Of a DNA stretch of 64,000 nt, positions 1 to 10,887 are shown piece after piece; position 1 is the first letter of the stretch; each line of letters starts with the position of its first letter. This DNA is from Astragalus membranaceus (lineage: Eukaryota; Streptophyta; Magnoliopsida; Fabales; Fabaceae): assembly GCA_039519185.1 (NCBI GenBank), contig CM076854.1:160048666-160112665 (forward strand). Direction: 5' to 3'. The position numbers and the translations under genes were made by a program. A model generated the notes under the pieces. It saw only the letters and a list, made by a program, of their open reading frames with translations. It was not told the DNA's origin and searched no databases.

Positions 1-1240
1 TTATTCAATACCCATGATTATTTGTAACTAACAATTCCCTAGTCAAAAGAGAGAATGATATCAAATGCATTTCTTAGAAATTAAGATAATTTCAATATTA
101 ATCAAAGAAGCTCTGCCATATTATTAAAAGAAAATGGTATTTTGTGTTTATTAAACAATATAGTACTACTCAATATCTATTCATATATCAATACTCTTCA
201 ATAATCACAGCATTACACGTACGTAAGTACTAATAGAAGAAGGATTGACGCAGACTAACAATTAACACAACTAATAAATAAGGTACTACTTGTGCTTACT
301 GGTGTGGATTTAAATTCTCATAACCAGACTCTTTTCTCACCCCCTGCAAAGGCTAACCTTGCAGGTGTACTAAATCCAATTGGAACTTGCAACATCAACC
401 TTGCTATTCTCATGCTACAGCCACAAGTCATACCCTTGACAAAATATATTTATAGGGTCTAAAGCCTATGCATGAAACCCAAGTCTTGCCGTTGTTGTTG
501 TAATGACATGAATTTTTTGAAATCAACTCCTAAAGCCTGTGCATGAAGTCCACTTGTATAATGTGTGTAGACCACTAAGTAAGAGATATTATTTTGAACT
601 TTATAACATGAATATTGTGATTCTTCAGTGCAGAGAGACATGGTTAATATGGAATTGTTACAGCTAGAACTCTTGAACACATTTAACTTCATCATTCAGA
701 TATTTGACAAACTGATGCTAAAAATAAAGTAGATACATGAAATAAGAAGAAATAAACATAACTTCTAAAAGGTTAAAAAGAGTTAAAAATGAAGAAAATA
801 AATAAGTAAAACCATGCTACATTAATGCCTAAGGCCTGCCTAGCTAGGTATTAGACTTCTAGATTTGTTTTTTTAGTTTTAACAACCAAAGATAAAAGCA
901 GAAATTGAGATAAAATTCCAAAATTAAAGTAAAACTAAAACAGTTATGATTAAGAATAATTTTTTTGAGATATATAATAGAGCAGCAGAAATTAAAAGTT
1001 AAGCACAAGTTACGACCATGACAACACCAAAATTAATTTTTAAAGGCAAGTAATAGGTGGGAAGAAGAAAATTAATAAGCAGTCAAGGTTATACCACCAC
1101 ATGACAATTGAGGGAGAGTTGATAGAATTGAGATAGAGTGGCTACGGGAAATGAAAATTGATGGAAGTGAAATAAAGCTGTTTTTTTTTTTGTGGAAGAG
1201 TGAAATAAAGCTGTTGTGAAAAGTTGATATTGATTAATAA
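1..1240. other. AT-rich non-genic stretch
   Basis: No coding region, RNA gene or clear transposon end could be supported here. The only reading frame of note, on the minus strand near 459-695, has no recognisable motif. A poly(T) mini-insertion lies near its right end and is listed separately. Confidence 0.5.
1156..1216 (-). mobile_element. Ultra-short poly(T) retroposon tail with target duplication
   Basis: About ten T plus a G is flanked by near-identical copies of a ~20-bp sequence containing GTGAAATAAAGCTGTT. This is what target-primed insertion of little more than a LINE or SINE poly(A) tail would leave, on the minus strand. Similar cases occur elsewhere in this window. Confidence 0.5.
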
Positions 1241-1486
1241 TTTTTACCCATCAATTTACACTGCTACCCTTTGGAGTTAGATTAGGAAGTCCACGTGTCA
1301 AGTGAATGTGGAGGCTTGTTTGGATAGTTTAAGTGTGATATATTAGTATAAATAGATATTAGATTTTTACCCGTCAATTTACACTGCTACCCTTTGGAGT
1401 TAGATTAGGAAGACCAGGTGTCAAGTGAATGTGGAGGCTTGTTTGGGTAGTTTAAGTGTGATATATTAGTATAAATAGATATTAGA
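1241..1486 (+). repeat. 123-bp tandem duplication carrying two TATA boxes
   Basis: Two copies, 1241-1363 and 1364-1486, differ at only a few bases. Each ends with a TATA-like AGTATAAATAGATATTAG (about 1345 and 1469). This looks like a duplicated core promoter. It lies just upstream of a pyrimidine-rich leader-like stretch and the AVT1-like relic, so it may be the promoter of the source gene or of an element that captured it. Confidence 0.6.
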
Positions 1487-1884
1487 TAGTAGATCAGTTT
1501 TGCGTCTTTTCTTGTTAGCATTCCTTTTGCAATTTCTGCGTTTTTGCACTGCGATATTCTGTTTGATGATCGATTTTGCTTGCGATTGCAATTCTTGCAA
1601 TTTCGGTTTCAGTTTCATTTTTTCCTCTGGATTTCCCTCTTTCTTTGTTTTTGATTTCGATTCTGGAATTCAAATTCGATTTCTTCATTTCTGAATCAGT
1701 TATTGATTGCAAACTCTTATTTCCATTTGCGATTCTTGCAGTTCAGTTTTGCGATTTCGTTTCATTGTCCTCCTTTCATTTTGGTTTTCGATGATTGTGA
1801 TCTGAAGCGGAGTTCCGATTTCATTTTGGATCATGATATTCCTTTTCTCTTTGTGATTTCATTTTGGATCGTGATATTCCTTTT

Positions 1885-2115
1885 CTCATGTTTGGTGAAG
1901 GGGCTTTGTCTCAGATAATATTGAATCTGCCAAGACCTGGTCTTCCATCCGAAGTTTCTATGTGGATTATAGCAATTCTCCCGCTAACTAAATATGCTTT
2001 GTTGATGAGCCCACTGGCAAGAGGGTGTAGAGGAATTTTTGCCGGATAGCATCTCAAACACTTTATGGTGTTTTCTAATTCCATTTTTTGGGCTTGTGAT
2101 GGCCTTAATTGGTTC
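1885..2115 (+). pseudogene. AVT1-type vacuolar amino-acid transporter fragment
   Basis: The translation from 1888 begins MFGEGALSQIILNLP and continues through PLTKYALLMSPLA. This fits the loop and following membrane segment of plant AVT1-type transporters (Aa_trans family), which move amino acids across the vacuolar membrane. Near 2026 one extra base breaks the frame. The next frame over then reads VEEFLPDSISNT and IPFFGLVMALIGS, matching what follows in the family, although the stretch between those two blocks is missing. Only the C-terminal part is present. A 38-bp tandem repeat (1817-1887) directly precedes it. A functional protein is excluded by the frameshift and deletion. The assignment rests on remembered family motifs, not a search. 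Confidence 0.65.
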
Positions 2116-2740
2116 TTTCTTCTATTATGCCTTAATTGGCTTTGTTGATAGTTATTTGATTTCTGTCGATGTATTTCCGACATCTCTCAATATAATTTTC
2201 TTTTTGATTTGATGTACCTTTGTATTGTTCATTCCAAGCTAGAAGTATTATGAATGTCTTCTAGCTTGGGGAGACGATTAGTTAGTTGGTTACGTAGTTA
2301 GGGAAAATTTTTAGTAGTTATAATTGAGTTGTTAGTAGTTAGACTGTGCCTATAAATAGGTTTGATGTAATCACTTAGTGTACAACACTTTTATCATTTA
2401 CTTTGATGAATATTAGGGTCTCTTAATCTTTTCTCTCTTATCTTCTATGGATGCCATGTTCTTCAATAAGGAAAGGAAACGAATTAAAAACTTGCAATAC
2501 CGAATGTGAAATACTATCTAGAGTACATTGGACTAAATTTTTGAAGACTCGGGCTCCTAATTTTTAAGGGAAAATAATTTGCTTATGTATAGTCAAATTA
2601 AAAGTATTTTAAAAACTCAAGTTAGCAATTGGTTTACAAAACTTTTTTGAAGTTTGATGGTCACCCAAACACTATCATTCTACGTAAAAGAATACTAAAA
2701 ATCATGGAGCAATGATTCCTCCAGATTAAGCACAACTTAT
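2116..2740. other. Non-genic, with an LTR-like or promoter-like segment
   Basis: Around 2250-2450 there is an inverted pair of short arms (GCTAGAAG...CTTCTAGC), a TATA-like CCTATAAATAGG near 2350 and an AT-rich leader. This resembles the promoter part of a Copia-type LTR, but no TG...CA ends, primer-binding site or partner LTR could be identified. Nothing else stands out. Confidence 0.3.
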
Positions 2741-2784
2741 GTAAGAGTTGTTTTTTTTTTTGACAAACTTATATAAGAGTTGTT
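2731..2784 (-). mobile_element. Ultra-short poly(T) retroposon tail with ~20-bp target duplication
   Basis: About nine T followed by GA separates two copies of CAACTTATGTAAGAGTTGTT, the second with two small differences. Read on the minus strand the insert is TC plus poly(A), which resembles the extreme 3' end of the LINE seen at 48.6-48.8 kb. Confidence 0.55.
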
Positions 2785-2958
2785 AATGTGCTGATTGGTT
2801 CGCAAAGTTTGGGGCTAATATGAGTTATGGAGAACATGTGTGACCTCTTTGTCCTGCTGCTGTCTCGCCTCTCCTTATCGCAAGTGCTATGGGGATCGAG
2901 CATGTTAGGCTCTAGTTTTGTTTTTGTTTTGTTGTTGCTTTCCTTTTGATCAAAAAAA
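2785..2958 (+). mobile_element. 5'-truncated LINE 3' end
   Basis: The frame reads CADWFAKFGANMSYGEHV then a stop, matching the end of the RNase H domain of plant LINE ORF2 proteins (pattern C-A-D-x-L-A-K-x-G). It is followed by a T- and G-rich tail ending TTTTGATCAAAAAAAA, a typical plant LINE 3' end. Only about 170 bp survive. No clear target duplication was found. Confidence 0.55.
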
Positions 2959-3384
2959 ATTAAAAATTCTATTTGGAATCATTAAATTAAAATTTTGTAG
3001 ATCTACTAAATGAAGAGAAAAATATAGACTTTAGCGAAGAGTGAAGTCACATAAGAATATCCTTCCCATTTTCCTTACTTACGCATACAAAACCAATGCA
3101 TATAAACATTTAGCCCACCACATCAACTATAATTTTGCCTATTACATCACTAATAATAATATCGCATACACATGATTGGTATGTATGTATACGTTCACTA
3201 AAAAAAAATACCACACATGTTTGGATTTATTCTTTTTAAAATTGGATATACTTAAAATTGTAAAAATAGTAACTATATATATAATATAAACATCCAAAAT
3301 GTCAATTAGTAGTTAGATTTAGTGTTTTATGAAAAAAGTCATTTCATTTTTGTAAAATTGTATATAGGCAAAATTGTAATATTA

Positions 3385-3387
<3 letters not shown>
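2959..3387. other. AT-rich non-genic stretch
   Basis: No gene or repeat structure could be supported. It borders the TA microsatellite on its right. Confidence 0.5.

Positions 3388-3477
<90 letters not shown>
3388..3477. repeat. (TA)n microsatellite, about 45 units
   Basis: Pure alternating TA for about 90 bp. It directly abuts the C-terminal end of the movement-protein-like relic, whose frame runs into it as a Tyr-Ile repeat. Endogenous plant pararetroviruses are often found in or beside TA-rich simple repeats. Confidence 0.9.
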
Positions 3478-3479
<2 letters not shown>

Positions 3480-3489
3480 ATCTTAGAAA

Positions 3490-3925
3490 AGGTTCTCCTA
3501 GACGTGGCAGTTCTAAAGTCTTCTTCGGAATTAAGAGACCTAGGAATGGAGAAGGAATTTCTCCTATTAAAGACAATGTCGACTTTCCCAGATTGGTATT
3601 GTATGACATCCTGGAATTCGGGTGTTAACCTAGGTGCCGCAGGAGCAACCTTTTCTAAGGTCCAGGTCTCCGGGAGCGTTATGTCGCTCCATTGGATAGT
3701 TTTTGGCACGGTAATATTGGCCTTACTTTTATCAGTAAGAAACAAAGTTGTTTCCCCTGATTTATGACATTTGGGTTTGAGGAAGTTGGATCTGATGGAG
3801 TTCATTACTTTGTAATGAACTCTGTATATCAAAGTGATAGGGACAGATCCTTCCTTCATGTCATAACCATGACATTTGACATTGAGGAAGAGAACATCAA
3901 GGATGTTCTTATCATCCAGACTCAC
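3490..3925 (-). pseudogene. Caulimovirid movement-protein-like fragment (endogenous viral relic)
   Basis: A minus-strand frame of about 145 residues before the TA repeat contains SGETTLFLTDKSKANITVP and the block IQWSDITLPETW. This resembles the core of the Pfam MP family found in Caulimoviridae and other plant viruses, whose protein lets virus move between cells. The 3' end is lost into the microsatellite and no capsid, protease or reverse transcriptase follows, so this is an isolated, incomplete relic that cannot act alone. The family call is from remembered motif shape. A host gene with a related fold is the main alternative. Confidence 0.45.
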
Positions 3926-4193
3926 GGTTAAATCTGGAAAACAATTAAAAAAGATTGGCCCATGAATAAGGCTGGTTTCACAAGTCTAGGCATTTGTTTA
4001 TATACGTGCTTAAGCATTTGTTAGTGGCACACCTAAAATTATCACAAGTCTAGAGAGAAGTAAGAGAGAGTCTTGCTTGTAAGCCTGACCTCTTACCTCC
4101 TTCCCTCTTCTTCTTCTTCAATATTTCTTTCTTGTTTTTCAATCTTTGTTCTTCAATCTTGTAATCAGTCTTTCTTTTTTCAATCTTTAATCT

Positions 4194-4272
4194 TATGGAA
4201 GGCTTTGCCTCCTAAGTTTTATATATATACTATTTAGTTTTCTGCATTTGTTTTATGGAAGGCTTTGCCTCC
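4194..4272. repeat. Direct repeat of a small hairpin, 60 bp apart
   Basis: The sequence TATGGAAGGCTTTGCCTCC occurs at 4194-4212 and again at 4254-4272. Each copy folds on itself (AGGC paired with GCCT around TTT). The surrounding 3926-4380 is pyrimidine-rich and has no coding potential. It may be a leader or non-coding part of the same viral relic, but this is not shown. Confidence 0.5.
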
Positions 4273-4380
4273 TTTTAATTTTATGTTTTAATTCTGTTCT
4301 TTCTTTACTTTAATTATTGCAGTCTGTATGCTACCTACTTCTCTTCTGTCTCTTTAGTTTCTTTTACTCTCTGCTTCTGA

Positions 4381-4438
<58 letters not shown>

Positions 4439-4443
<5 letters not shown>

Positions 4444-4759
4444 AAATATGTTTTTAGTCCTTACAAAATCGGCTCCTTCTAAGTTTAGTCCCTACATTAA
4501 CGAAATAGGCGTTTTGGTCCTCATCTTATTTTTTCGTTTTCAATTTTAGTCCCTCATGACTTTTAATAGCGCTTCAAAACTTTTAATAGCGCTTATAAAA
4601 GGTCAAAAAAGCGCTATTAAAAGTTTTGAAGCGCTATTAAAAGTCACGAGGGCTAAAATTGAAAACGGCAAAATAAGATGAGGACCAAAACGCCTATTTT
4701 GTTAATGTAGGGACTAAACTTAGAAGGAGCCGATTTTGTAGGGACTAAAAACATATTTA

Positions 4760-4763
<4 letters not shown>
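4439..4763. mobile_element. Near-perfect foldback MITE inside a TA repeat
   Basis: The element starts GGGTAAAATATGTTTTTAG and ends with its inverse. The arms run nearly to the centre, where GCGCTATTAAAAGTTTTG and its inverse occur, so almost the whole 325 bp is a single palindrome. It sits between two TA tracts (4384-4438 and 4764-4797), which hides any target duplication. Sequences with the same ends appear at 30.5-30.85 kb. Confidence 0.75.
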
Positions 4764-4797
<34 letters not shown>

Positions 4798-4799
<2 letters not shown>

Positions 4800-5130
4800 A
4801 GGGTGCGGGCCCGCAGTGGTCTGGGCACCGTAGTACCCCTACCCGAGCCCGCACCCGTGTGTGGGGGTAATTACCCTTTCGTTACGGATAATTTTTGCAG
4901 GTTCTCAATGGGAATGAGCTCAATTGCATCCCTAATTCCAACCCAATGAGGTACGTGGGACAGGGGGCTTCGTTAAAACCTCATGGGGCCAATCCAAAAC
5001 CCAATGAGAAAAAAAACCCAAAGAGGAAAAAGATTACCCAAAACACACAATCAAAGTTTTAAACGGTTCAGAAGTACGCCTAGGCCCACCATCATTCACG
5101 TTAAATGCATTATTGCAATGAGGACAAAAC
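4798..5130. other. Non-genic stretch with GC-rich palindromic start
   Basis: A GC-rich block near 4800-4860 (GGGTGCGGGCCCGC and an inverse copy) resembles a hAT-type end, but no partner end was found. No gene was recognised. Confidence 0.3.
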
Positions 5131-5600
5131 CACAATTTGTATGCTTCCAATGCCAACCACCGGCCCATGTGATCTTTAAGAGAACCACAATTTGTATGCC
5201 TCTGATGCCAACCACCGGCCCATGTGATCTGCAAGAGAGTACGCTACATTACGGTACTGCAGCATCTCATATGTTTCGATACCACCACAATAGCAACCAA
5301 ATTCAGCAGCGTTCCCGCGCTTGCTAAGTAGCTTAAAGGCAGCCTCTAAGTAGCCCGAGGGTAATTTAGCAATTATGACAGGATTTCCTACCCCTCTTAG
5401 AGATAAACCACCTTCAAGATAAAAGTTTGATGTTATTGACAACCGAAGTTAAATTAGCGACGGCCATTTCAAAGATTATCTTGTTGAGTGCCAAATTGCC
5501 CAAACTGTTACCATCCAGATGAAGTGTTTTGTTGTTCTCTGCTTCCTTCCTTTCACACTCCGTCCAAATCGCATAAAGTGAGTGGTGGGTTTCTCGTTAT
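5035..5600 (-). pseudogene. Unrecognised gene fragment with duplicated 55-bp segment
   Basis: Minus-strand frames here look protein-like but are broken. One reads TLHLDGNSLGNLALNKIIF, which is leucine-rich-repeat-like. The next reads LPSGYLEAAFKLLSKRGNAA and CYCGGIETYEMLQYRN, followed by two tandem copies of a DHMGRWLASEAYKLWF unit encoded by a 55-bp duplication (about 5129 and 5184) and then CPHCNNAF. At least one frame change separates the blocks near 5445. I do not recognise the family. Confidence 0.35.
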
Positions 5601-5736
5601 ATAAACCTCATTTGAATAATGTTTTTTAAATAATATTTAGCAAGCAAGTATTTTTTTATTTATTAAATAATGTTTTTCAAATAAACAAAGAGAAATCTTT
5701 GATAAGAAGTTTAGCAAAAACTTATACCTAAAGACT

Positions 5737-5971
5737 TTGGGCCTGTTTGGATGAACTTATTTTCGAGCTTATGAGAAACAACTTATGGAAATAAATAAGT
5801 TTTTATGATAATGCATAAGTTCTCACTAACAAAAGTTATATCTCCATAAGTTGTTCTATAAGTTGTTTTTCCATAAACTAGTTTGACAAGCTTATGGATA
5901 ATGCATAAAAACTTATTTATTTGCATAAGTTGTTTTTCATAAGCTCAAAATAAGCTCTATCCAAATGGGCC
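5737..5971. mobile_element. Terminal-inverted-repeat MITE
   Basis: The left end GGCCTGTTTGGATGAACTT and right end ATCCAAATGGGCC are inverse. The arms continue inward through repeated CATAAGTTGTTTTT/AAAACAACTTATG blocks. No convincing target duplication is visible, so the superfamily is left open. Confidence 0.6.
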
Positions 5972-6409
5972 ATTTGTGGGAGCTGCTTTTTGCAACTAGA
6001 ACCCTTTGTTCGAGTATGACTTATGGTACTAAAGTAGTAGTTTAGTAATACTTACTAAAGGCTATAGAGGTCAATTAGTATAATAATTAAAAAAAATACC
6101 TAAAAAATCAAATAAAATTTTAAGTAATTATATAGCAAAAATCGTGGAACAAATCAAGGAGCAAAAATCGTGGAACAAATTATATAGCAAAAATTCTGAA
6201 ACAAATTTTCACTTCTCTCTCGTATCTGTATTCACACCTTTTTTGACGTCATAGTTCGTTATCACCGAATTCACACAATTTCTTGAAACAATTTTCCTGA
6301 AACAATTCTGGAACAGCTGTGTGACGCTGCCACCGTTACCGTCACACAGATTGGTCTCTAATTTTTATTCGTTTTGTGTCGTAAATGTTGGAAATTGTAT
6401 GTAACGGAA

Positions 6410-6835
6410 CCTAACCAAAATACTGTATTTTTATGGTTATTATTTCACTAACCAAAAATTTCATTGGTTTGGTTAGTGCAACTATAACCGAAGTAAAGTA
6501 CTTCTATGGTTATTACTATACGAACCAAACTTTTCAATAGTTTGGTTAAAGGAAGAAGCATCTCTTATTATTGTGTATCTTTAAACACAAATTTACTTAG
6601 TATAGGTTATTTGCTACTAACATGTACAATTTAGTAAATAGTACAATTTTGGTTCCATCATGTAAGATAGAGAGAAATAAGTAATTACCGCAGTTTTGTG
6701 GTTAGAATCAACTAACCTATATTTAGTGTGTCTGTGGTTAGAGTTAGCATATCCAGTGTTGTGTGATAATGAGGTTAAAAAACAACTAACCAATGTTCTG
6801 TAATTTTGTGGTTAATATTGCATGCTATTGATGAA
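6410..6835 (+). repeat. Subterminal array of GGTTAG/CTAACC units (left side)
   Basis: Degenerate ~45-bp units each carry a GGTTAG half-site and an inverted CTAACC half-site, for example GGTTAGAATCAACTAACC near 6700. The same units recur in the introns of the Ulp1 gene and, inverted, at the other end of the element. Such subterminal repeats are typical transposase-binding regions, which is an inference here. Confidence 0.6.
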
Positions 6836-6936
6836 AACCATTAAATCTGCACGCCAATTTTTAACATTTATGCTTGTTTCTTTAAACCGACACAACTCCT
6901 ATTTTAATTGATGATTTTGATTACTTTTTTTCAGCG

Positions 6937-9900
6937 ATGATGGCAAAAAGAAACAAAAAGGAAGCTACGGGTGCTAACGAACCAAAACCTCCTTCAAGAT
7001 ACAGACATAAATCTAAACCACTGATGGTTAACGCCTTGTTGAATAAAATTGAAGGATCTCGGAAAGAATTGTTGCAGTCAACCGGGTTTGGATCCCTTAT
7101 GCTCATATGCAAATGGAGCAGGATTCCCGGGGAGTTCGTGAAATGGGTATCTGAGAACTTTGAACCTGATCAAAGTCAATTACGGCTAAGCAAATATGAA
7201 GCCCTACCTATTATGTTGGAAGATGTGCAACGAGTTTACTGTTTGCCCAACGAGGGAAAACCGGTAAAATCGTTAGAATGCAAATGCAAAGATGGCTCGA
7301 TTTTGAGGTTGCGAAAAGAGCTTGGCCTAAAAGTTAATGTCCCATATATCGACCGTGTGACCAAGAAAGAACAGGTTGCGGTCATATTAAAAGTGGAAAG
7401 CGATGAAGCTTGGTGCAAAGCTGTACTGATATACCTGTTAGGGTGTCTTTTGTGTCCGGATCACATTGACGGTGTGTCTCTGAAGTATGCAGATATAGTC
7501 AAAGACCCTAACACGGTATCACAATACCAATGGTCTAACTATATTCTAGACCATCTAAGGGAAGGCACAAAGGGATATAAATATCCAAAATCGGACCTCC
7601 ACTTCTTCATGGTTAGTGACTTTAACTATTTTTATTTCTTGTCTCTTAATTCTTATTTCTAATTGGTTGTTGACATATATGCTTATTACGTATTGGTTAT
7701 TGACATTGTTTCAGATTCACTACTTAGAGAAATGGGGACCAAACAGTCTTCTGTGCAGGGGATCGTGCACAACCCCCACGCTTAAAAACTGGGACACAAC
7801 CAAGGAGTTAAAGAAATTGGAAGCAGTGCACAAATTTTGTGGCTTCGCAAGGGGGAAAGCAGCTGGATATGCACTAAGGCCAATTATGAATCCAAGCACT
7901 CCGGTTTCACTTATTCCATTTGATCCCAAAAGGTGCCCAGATTCAAAGGTTTGCTTTTAACGCACACTAGCCACTATCTACATTTTTTAGTCAGTCACTA
8001 ACCACAAACATATTAGAACTTGGGTTAGACATAGCTAACCTCCGATATGTGTAAATGTTGTTAGCGTCCACTAATTACATATATGCATACCCGTGGTTAA
8101 CTGTGAATATAAAGAAAAATTACGACATCACAAACTATGGACATTGTTTCCCTTTTAGGGGTTAGCCACATAATGCTAAAAATGTACTTGTATATTTGAT
8201 GTCGCAGGTCCCTTTGTGAATTTCAGTGCTAACAATCTAACTTGTGAATTTCAGTGCAACACCATTAAGGACGCAACAAATGGAGGTTCATGCATGTAGC
8301 AACAATGTAAGCAGCTCGAAAAATTACATTCGCAAGAGGAAGAGAATTCAGAAGCCCTCGAAATTTTTGCAAAACCCATTCGATAGTCATGTTGCTCGAT
8401 CCACAGCGTTGGAGTTTGAAAAGAACCTTGTCACATATATTTGGTCACCGGACCAGCCATAGTAAGTGCCCACTACATTAACAATGCCATTAAAGTATAT
8501 GTACAATTGCCATTGCATTTTCACAATATGAGCAAATAAGTAGCACTTTGTTGTGCATCTGTGAAATTCACCACTAGTTAACTTGATTTATGGTTAGAAG
8601 TCATTTAACCAAAGTATGTCATTATGTGGTTAGGAGTCAATTGACCAAAGTTGTGTATTTCAGTGGCTTTATTCATTTAACCAATGTTTTGTATATATAT
8701 GGTTAGACTTACATTTTATTTTATGCATAATTGTCACTGCAAATATTTACGAATTTAACATTCACCATATTGATTGTTTCATCATTTTCATTTACGAGTT
8801 CAAAATTTTTGATTGCAGTGACAAGCTTATGTACCAGTGCCGAATGGACGAAAGGTTCAACCTCACAAGAAAGGAATTATGGACGTTGAAAAATGATGAA
8901 TATGTAGAAAGCCTTGTTATAGATAGTTGGGCAAACCAGTTGAATTTCGGACAACGGGTGGATAAGATGAAAAGGCTGGTCTTGACAGCAGGAACATCGG
9001 TAAAAAAAGAATTTTCTATTTACTCACTATGTTAACAACTTATAAAATTGTAGCTACTACATACTAATAGAAAGTATAGCTATTGTGGAATTATTATGAA
9101 CTTCTTTGCTGGTTAATAACTTGTTATGTGCTTATTATGAAATAAGCTATAGTATAGATACAATATAATTATTAACCTTTTGGTGCGTGAGAATAAATTT
9201 TTTACTGGTTTTTGAAACACAGATATGTACATTAGCAGAAGTGTCACGGGGAAATCGTGTTGCCAAAGAGACCAGGAAATGGCGGCTAACACATTCACTA
9301 ACAAGCTGGAGATATTCGACAGCTATATGAAATTCAGGCAACTGAATATTACAGGACTTGAATATGTTAGTTTTCTTTTGAAATTTTTTAATTATTTAAG
9401 AACTTGAATTGTAAATCTAGCTTTATGAGTGTCTTGGTTTGTTTTCCCTTTTTTAATTTAAGCAACTAACAATTTGTTGTCTCACTTATATCGCAGATCC
9501 TCATACCTGCTATTGCTAGATCCCACTTCGTGACTTTCGTGCTAAATTTAAAGATGGGGCGATATGAATTTCTTACAAGCCATGACAATTTCACAAGAAA
9601 GAATAGAAGTGGAACATTTTCGGAATTTGAAGCCCTGGGCGATAGGTTGATGAACGAAGCGTGTAGCTTCATTGCGGAACGATACAAAATCATGAAAAAG
9701 CCTTGCCCATATCAATGGGAGAAGTTTGAGTGGTATGATCCAAAAATACCACACCAGCCAGATGGCACAAGCTGTGGTGTCTTCACCATGATGTTTCTCA
9801 AAGAATGGAATGGCAACGAAATGGAACTTGACTCGTTTCACATGTGGGATACATGTGCCCAAAAACAAAGAAAGCTTGCCACAGAAATATTCAGAATAGA

Positions 9901-9958
9901 TCTATGTTGTGGAATGATGAACCACCGCACCAACTTGCTGAAGGGAACAATACAGTAG
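6937..9958 (+). pseudogene. Ulp1-like C48 protease gene of the Mutator-like element, probably decayed
   Basis: Proposed exons are 6937-7611, 7715-7932, 8255-8461, 8819-8999, 9223-9365 and 9497-9958, nearly all with GT-AG borders; an acceptor just before the first ATG suggests a 5' UTR intron. The last exons give the peptidase C48 (Ulp1/SENP) domain: KELWTLKNDEYVESLVIDSW, the catalytic His in RSHFVTFVLNLK, Gln in PHQPDG and nucleophile Cys in GTSCGVFTM. Family enzymes remove SUMO or related modifiers. Two oddities stand out. The residue expected to be Asp after the His (usually L-D-S) reads L-T-S. The join of the fourth and fifth exons is out of frame by one base with every acceptor I tried. 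The N-terminal half resembles Ulp1-linked transposon proteins only loosely. Function inside the element is unknown. Confidence 0.7.
8575..8705 (+). repeat. Three ~47-bp GGTTAG units inside an intron
   Basis: The third intron of the Ulp1 gene carries three head-to-tail units of the form TGGTTAG-N7-TTAACCAAAGT followed by TGTATTT. They match the subterminal units. A further GGTTAGACATAGCTAACC palindrome lies in the second intron near 8020. Confidence 0.6.
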
Positions 9959-10887
9959 GGAAATAACAAACTAACAAACTAATTCCTTTTGCGACATATC
10001 ATCCCTTTTTACCCCTTCTAATATACACCTTTACAAAAAACCACCCACCCATTTGCAGAATGAAGCACAAGAACCAGATTCTTGATTCCAGGTACTGAAA
10101 CAATTGAGGTTGGATTTTTTTCTTTAGCCATGAAAGGGACGAAGAAATTTCCTGGAAGAAAAAAATTTATGGTAATTAAAAAAGGGAGAAAGTTGATGTC
10201 TCTTCCAACGGGTATAAGAAAGCTGATATGGATTCAAAGCAGAAGAAGACGAAAATTGGTGACTTCATTCAATGTACACTTTCACCCGACTGTATTGGCA
10301 TGATCTTAGTTAGGCTTCAGCCTGATTTTGTAGTCCAGGTGTAAACTAGTGTGCAAAGTTTGGAACAAGGTAATTTCATCTCCGGTGTTTGCTAAAAGTT
10401 ATTCCGATTGTGCACAACCCACCGTCTTATTTCGGACTTGTCATGATACTTACGTGTCAAGAAACGTACACTTCTTTCTGTACAACACCGAAGCACATTC
10501 GTGGTATCAGAGAGTTGGTGTTTGCAATTGCAAACAGTTTATGTCAGCAATTGCAAATTGAGCTCTTGAAAAATGGGTGTGGAGAATAGGTTGCTAGGAA
10601 GAGGCGTAAAAAATAGGCAAAGTATTAAAATTTCTCCCACATAAATATGGTTATTTATTGTTTATTTTGACTTTTCTTTCCACAAGTCTACAATTACTTC
10701 CACGTGTTTTTTAGCATTCTTGAATATGTCTCTGCTGCCGTGTTAGTAGCTAGATGCCGATTACTACTAAATTGCACACCTGTGGATTCGTTATAACAAT
10801 ATTAAATATAAATATCTGATATCCATTTTACAAAAAAAAAAATTTCAAGATTAATATGAATTTTAAATATGTGTTGTCCATTGATAT

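Noticed and set aside
10500..10513. TGGTATCAGAGA, similar to a retrotransposon primer-binding site
   Set aside because: It matches the start of the initiator-Met tRNA site by chance; no LTR end or retroelement coding region lies beside it.
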